DNA of 32,326 nucleotides, from NCBI GenBank assembly GCA_017550525.1, contig JAFZOU010000114.1, positions 1-32,326 of the forward strand. Direction: 5' to 3'. This document shows positions 30,513-32,326 of the stretch, piece after piece. The stretch comes from Bacteroidales bacterium. Lineage in GTDB: Bacteria; Bacteroidota; Bacteroidia; Bacteroidales; UBA932. The notes beneath the pieces are model-generated. The model was not told the DNA's origin. It saw nothing but the letters and a program-made list of their open reading frames with translations, and did no database searches. Both the position numbers and the translations under genes were made by a program. Within the stretch, counting starts at the first letter, position 1, and each line of letters opens with the position of its first letter.

Positions 30513-31505
30513 ATGAAAAAAGTTGCACTTGCACTGGCCAGCGGCGGTCCCCGCGGCTTTGCCTATATCGGCGCTATTGAAGAACTTCAAAGGAGGGGAT
30601 ATACCATCACCTCCGTCGCCGGAGCATCTGCCGGAGCCCTTGTGGGAGGCATTTTTGCGGCAGGAGGCCTCCCACAGTTCAAGGAGTGGCTCTGTGGTCT
30701 GGACCCCGTAAAAGTTATGTCCCTTGTGGACGTAAGCATAAGCCTCAATTCTCTTGTCAAGGGCCAGAGAGTCATGGATGCCATCAAAGAGCGTGTCCCG
30801 GAGGTCAACATTGAGGACATGAAAATCCCCTTCACGGCCGTTGCAACGGACCTTTATACAGGAGAGGAAGTCATCTTCCGCAGCGGCCCCCTCTTTGAAG
30901 CCATCCGTGCCTCCATCTCCATCCCTTCCATGTTCGCCCCCGTCAAATGGCAGGGACGCACCCTCATAGACGGCGGCATAGTGAACACCTTCCCCCTCAA
31001 CAGGGTCCAGCGCACGGAAGGGGACATCCTTGTGGGCTTCAACGTCAACGAGATAGACGCCCGGGAAATCAATGCCTTCCTTTCAAGCCGCCAGGCGCTT
31101 GTGGAAAGTGAGGCCGATGCCCGCGCCGAAGCCCGCTCCCTCCTCAAGGATTCTTTCGGGGCCGATAAAGACACGGTCATAACCAACGTCAAAAAGGGCC
31201 GCAGGCTTGTGCGTGAGGCCATCGGCGCTAAACTTGAAGAGCGGAAAATGGTTTCCGACGGCCGTGAGGGCTGGATTCCAGTAGGGGCCGATGAAACCTT
31301 CGGCTCCATCCTCCAGCGAAGTTTCGGCCTTATGAACAGCACCATAGCCCGTATGGGCATAGAGCTCACGCCTCCGGATGTCCTTGCAAGCCTTCCCTAC
31401 GACTCCTATCACGGCGTGTACGGCTACTCTCACGCGCCGGAGATTATTGAGAAGGGCCGGGAGCTCATGGCCGCCGCCCTGGATAAATACGAGAATGCGT
31501 TCTGA
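30513..31505 (+). CDS. patatin-like phospholipase (RssA/YchK type)
   Basis: A 330-residue patatin-family serine acyl hydrolase. The oxyanion-hole motif GGPRGFAYIG is at 11-20, the nucleophile is S39 in GASAG, and the catalytic-dyad Asp is D153 in DGGIVNTFP. ISIPSMFAPVKWQG near 135-147 is also typical. There is no signal peptide, so it is probably cytosolic or peripheral to the inner membrane and acts on phospholipids or lysophospholipids. The C-terminal 120 residues, with many charged residues, are less conserved. It stands alone between manA and the ribosomal protein operon. Confidence 0.92.
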   Translation: MKKVALALASGGPRGFAYIGAIEELQRRGYTITSVAGASAGALVGGIFAAGGLPQFKEWLCGLDPVKVMSLVDVSISLNSLVKGQRVMDAIKERVPEVNIEDMKIPFTAVATDLYTGEEVIFRSGPLFEAIRASISIPSMFAPVKWQGRTLIDGGIVNTFPLNRVQRTEGDILVGFNVNEIDAREINAFLSSRQALVESEADARAEARSLLKDSFGADKDTVITNVKKGRRLVREAIGAKLEERKMVSDGREGWIPVGADETFGSILQRSFGLMNSTIARMGIELTPPDVLASLPYDSYHGVYGYSHAPEIIEKGRELMAAALDKYENAF

Positions 31506-31537
31506 TTTGGTTTTTTGCCAAATTATTCCTACCTTTG
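31506..31537 (+). promoter_or_regulatory. promoter of the rplM-rpsI operon
   Basis: TTTG at 31506-31509 and TACCTTTG at 31530-31537, separated by 20 bases, match the -33/-7 consensus very well. The leader would be about 55 bases and contains a possible small hairpin near 31540-31560 (tccctctca / tgggggga), which could take part in ribosomal-protein autoregulation. Confidence 0.75.
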
Positions 31538-31597
31538 CGGTCCCTCTCACTGTGGGGGGATCGCAACTTTTATGTTAAACCATTAATAATCAAGACA

Positions 31598-32050
31598 GTG
31601 GACACACTTAGCTACAAGACAGTTTCCCTGAACAAGGCAACTGTGAACAAAGAGTGGCTCGTCATTGATGCAACTGATCTCGTGCTCGGTCGCCTCGCTT
31701 CCCGCGTGGCCCTGATACTCCGTGGCAAGAACAAGCCCGGTTTTACCCCGCACGTGGACTGTGGTGACAACGTCATCATCGTAAATGCAGATAAGATCCG
31801 TCTTACCGGCAAGAAGATGACAGACCGCGTTTACACCCGCTACACCGGTTATCCGGGCGGCCAGCGCTTCACCACTCCCAAGGAGATCCTTGCATCAAGG
31901 CCCGAGGAACTCATCCGTATGTCTGTGCGTGGTATGCTCCCTAAGACCCGTCTCGGGGACAAGCTCATCAATAACCTGTACATTTATGCAGGTCCTGAGC
32001 ACAAGCATGAGGCACAGAATCCCAGAACCATTAAGTTTAACGAAATTTAA
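31598..32050 (+). CDS. rplM: 50S ribosomal protein L13
   Basis: L13 is an early-assembly protein of the large subunit. The start is taken as the GTG at 31598, giving MDTLSYKTVSLNKATVNKEW, the usual N terminus in this phylum, and 150 residues. A longer frame from an ATG at 31535 would begin inside the promoter and is rejected. Family blocks WLVIDATDLVLGRLAS near 20-35 and MLPKTRLGDKLINNLYIYAG near 110-130 are intact. It is followed after 9 bases by rpsI, the universal L13-S9 pair. Confidence 0.96.
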   Translation: MDTLSYKTVSLNKATVNKEWLVIDATDLVLGRLASRVALILRGKNKPGFTPHVDCGDNVIIVNADKIRLTGKKMTDRVYTRYTGYPGGQRFTTPKEILASRPEELIRMSVRGMLPKTRLGDKLINNLYIYAGPEHKHEAQNPRTIKFNEI

Positions 32051-32059
32051 ACAGAGCAC

Positions 32060-32326
32060 ATGGAACAGAAACACGCCCTTGGAAGACGTAAATCAGCTGT
32101 CGCTCGTGTTTATGTAGTACCCGGAACAGGCAAGTTCATGATCAACGACCGCCCCATGGAGGAGTACTTCAAGGAGGGAACCCTCCAGTACATCGCCAAC
32201 CAGGCTCTCGAGGTCACAGGTACTGCAGGTCAGTTTGACATCAAGGTCACCATCGTCGGTGGAGGTACCAAAGGTCAGGCAGAGGCCGTACGTCTCGGAA
32301 TCGCCCGCGCACTTTGCGAGGTAGAC
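32060..32326 (+). CDS. rpsI: 30S ribosomal protein S9, 5' part (cut by window edge)
   Basis: The frame from the ATG at 32060 stays open to the window end (89 codons). It reads MEQKHALGRRKSAVARVYVV, then PGTGKFMINDRPMEEYF and GGGTKGQAEAVRLGIARALC, the conserved S9 core. The C-terminal ~40 residues, including the tail that reaches the ribosomal P site, are outside the window. Co-transcribed with rplM. Confidence 0.95.
   Translation, partial: MEQKHALGRRKSAVARVYVVPGTGKFMINDRPMEEYFKEGTLQYIANQALEVTGTAGQFDIKVTIVGGGTKGQAEAVRLGIARALCEVD

Noticed and set aside
30462-30590. 43-residue N-terminal extension of manA
   Set aside because: It would cover the promoter and the start of the divergent patatin gene; the known N terminus starts at 30461.
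31535-31597. 21-residue N-terminal extension of L13
   Set aside because: Its ATG lies in the -7 promoter box; the GTG at 31598 gives the conserved N terminus.

Overview
The window is chromosomal DNA from a member of the phylum Bacteroidota, most likely order Bacteroidales. The evidence is Bacteroidota-style promoters (a -7 element TAnnTTTG, sometimes with TTTG about 20 bases upstream), Oar-like TonB-dependent receptors, BACON and DUF5689-type lipoproteins, a secreted protease with a type IX secretion (T9SS) C-terminal domain, and an aromatic amino-acid gene cluster arranged as in this phylum. A T9SS cargo argues against Bacteroides itself and for a T9SS-bearing family such as Rikenellaceae or Porphyromonadaceae; I cannot go below order. 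No insertion sequence, phage, CRISPR array or tRNA was seen. Genes are tightly packed: the only stretch over 300 bases without a protein gene (1-431) holds the end of a ribosomal RNA operon.

Layout: (1) 1-358, 3' end of 23S rRNA, 5S rRNA and a terminator. (2) 432-4788 (+), enolase overlapping a large cell-surface subtilisin. (3) 4785-7573 (-), a membrane polyferredoxin and a Tat-exported aldo/keto reductase with two [4Fe-4S] sites, translationally coupled. (4) 7671-12197 (+), ribosome recycling factor followed by prephenate dehydratase, aminotransferase, prephenate dehydrogenase and DAHP synthase/chorismate mutase, all overlapping or abutting. (5) 12199-12337, a cluster of GTCGCAGGT repeats between convergent genes. 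(6) 12341-13648 (-), SAM synthetase. (7) 13834-29371 (+), a cell-envelope region: Oar-like receptor and lipoprotein, a BACON lipoprotein, a lipoprotein DNA/RNA nuclease, a secreted endonuclease/exonuclease/phosphatase-fold enzyme, a second receptor, a DUF5689-like lipoprotein, and an M3 peptidase lipoprotein. (8) 29487-30461 (-), mannose-6-phosphate isomerase, divergent from (9) 30513-31505 (+), a patatin-like phospholipase. (10) 31598-end (+), rplM and a truncated rpsI.

The best candidate for an under-described system is region 7. I read it as a possible surface machine for capturing and degrading extracellular nucleic acids: surface lipoproteins with OB-fold-like modules, an outer-membrane-anchored non-specific nuclease, an EEP-fold phosphodiesterase/phosphatase and two TonB-dependent channels. 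The genes and families are visible in the sequence; the substrate is inference.

At DNA level the window holds several unexplained repeats: the GTCGCAGGT cluster, REP-like palindromes translated in frame inside the polyferredoxin gene, a related copy creating a false start before the second receptor, a 34-bp repeat duplicated in frame inside the aminotransferase gene, and a strongly over-represented heptamer ATCGGCC/GGCCGAT that occurs in all reading frames.
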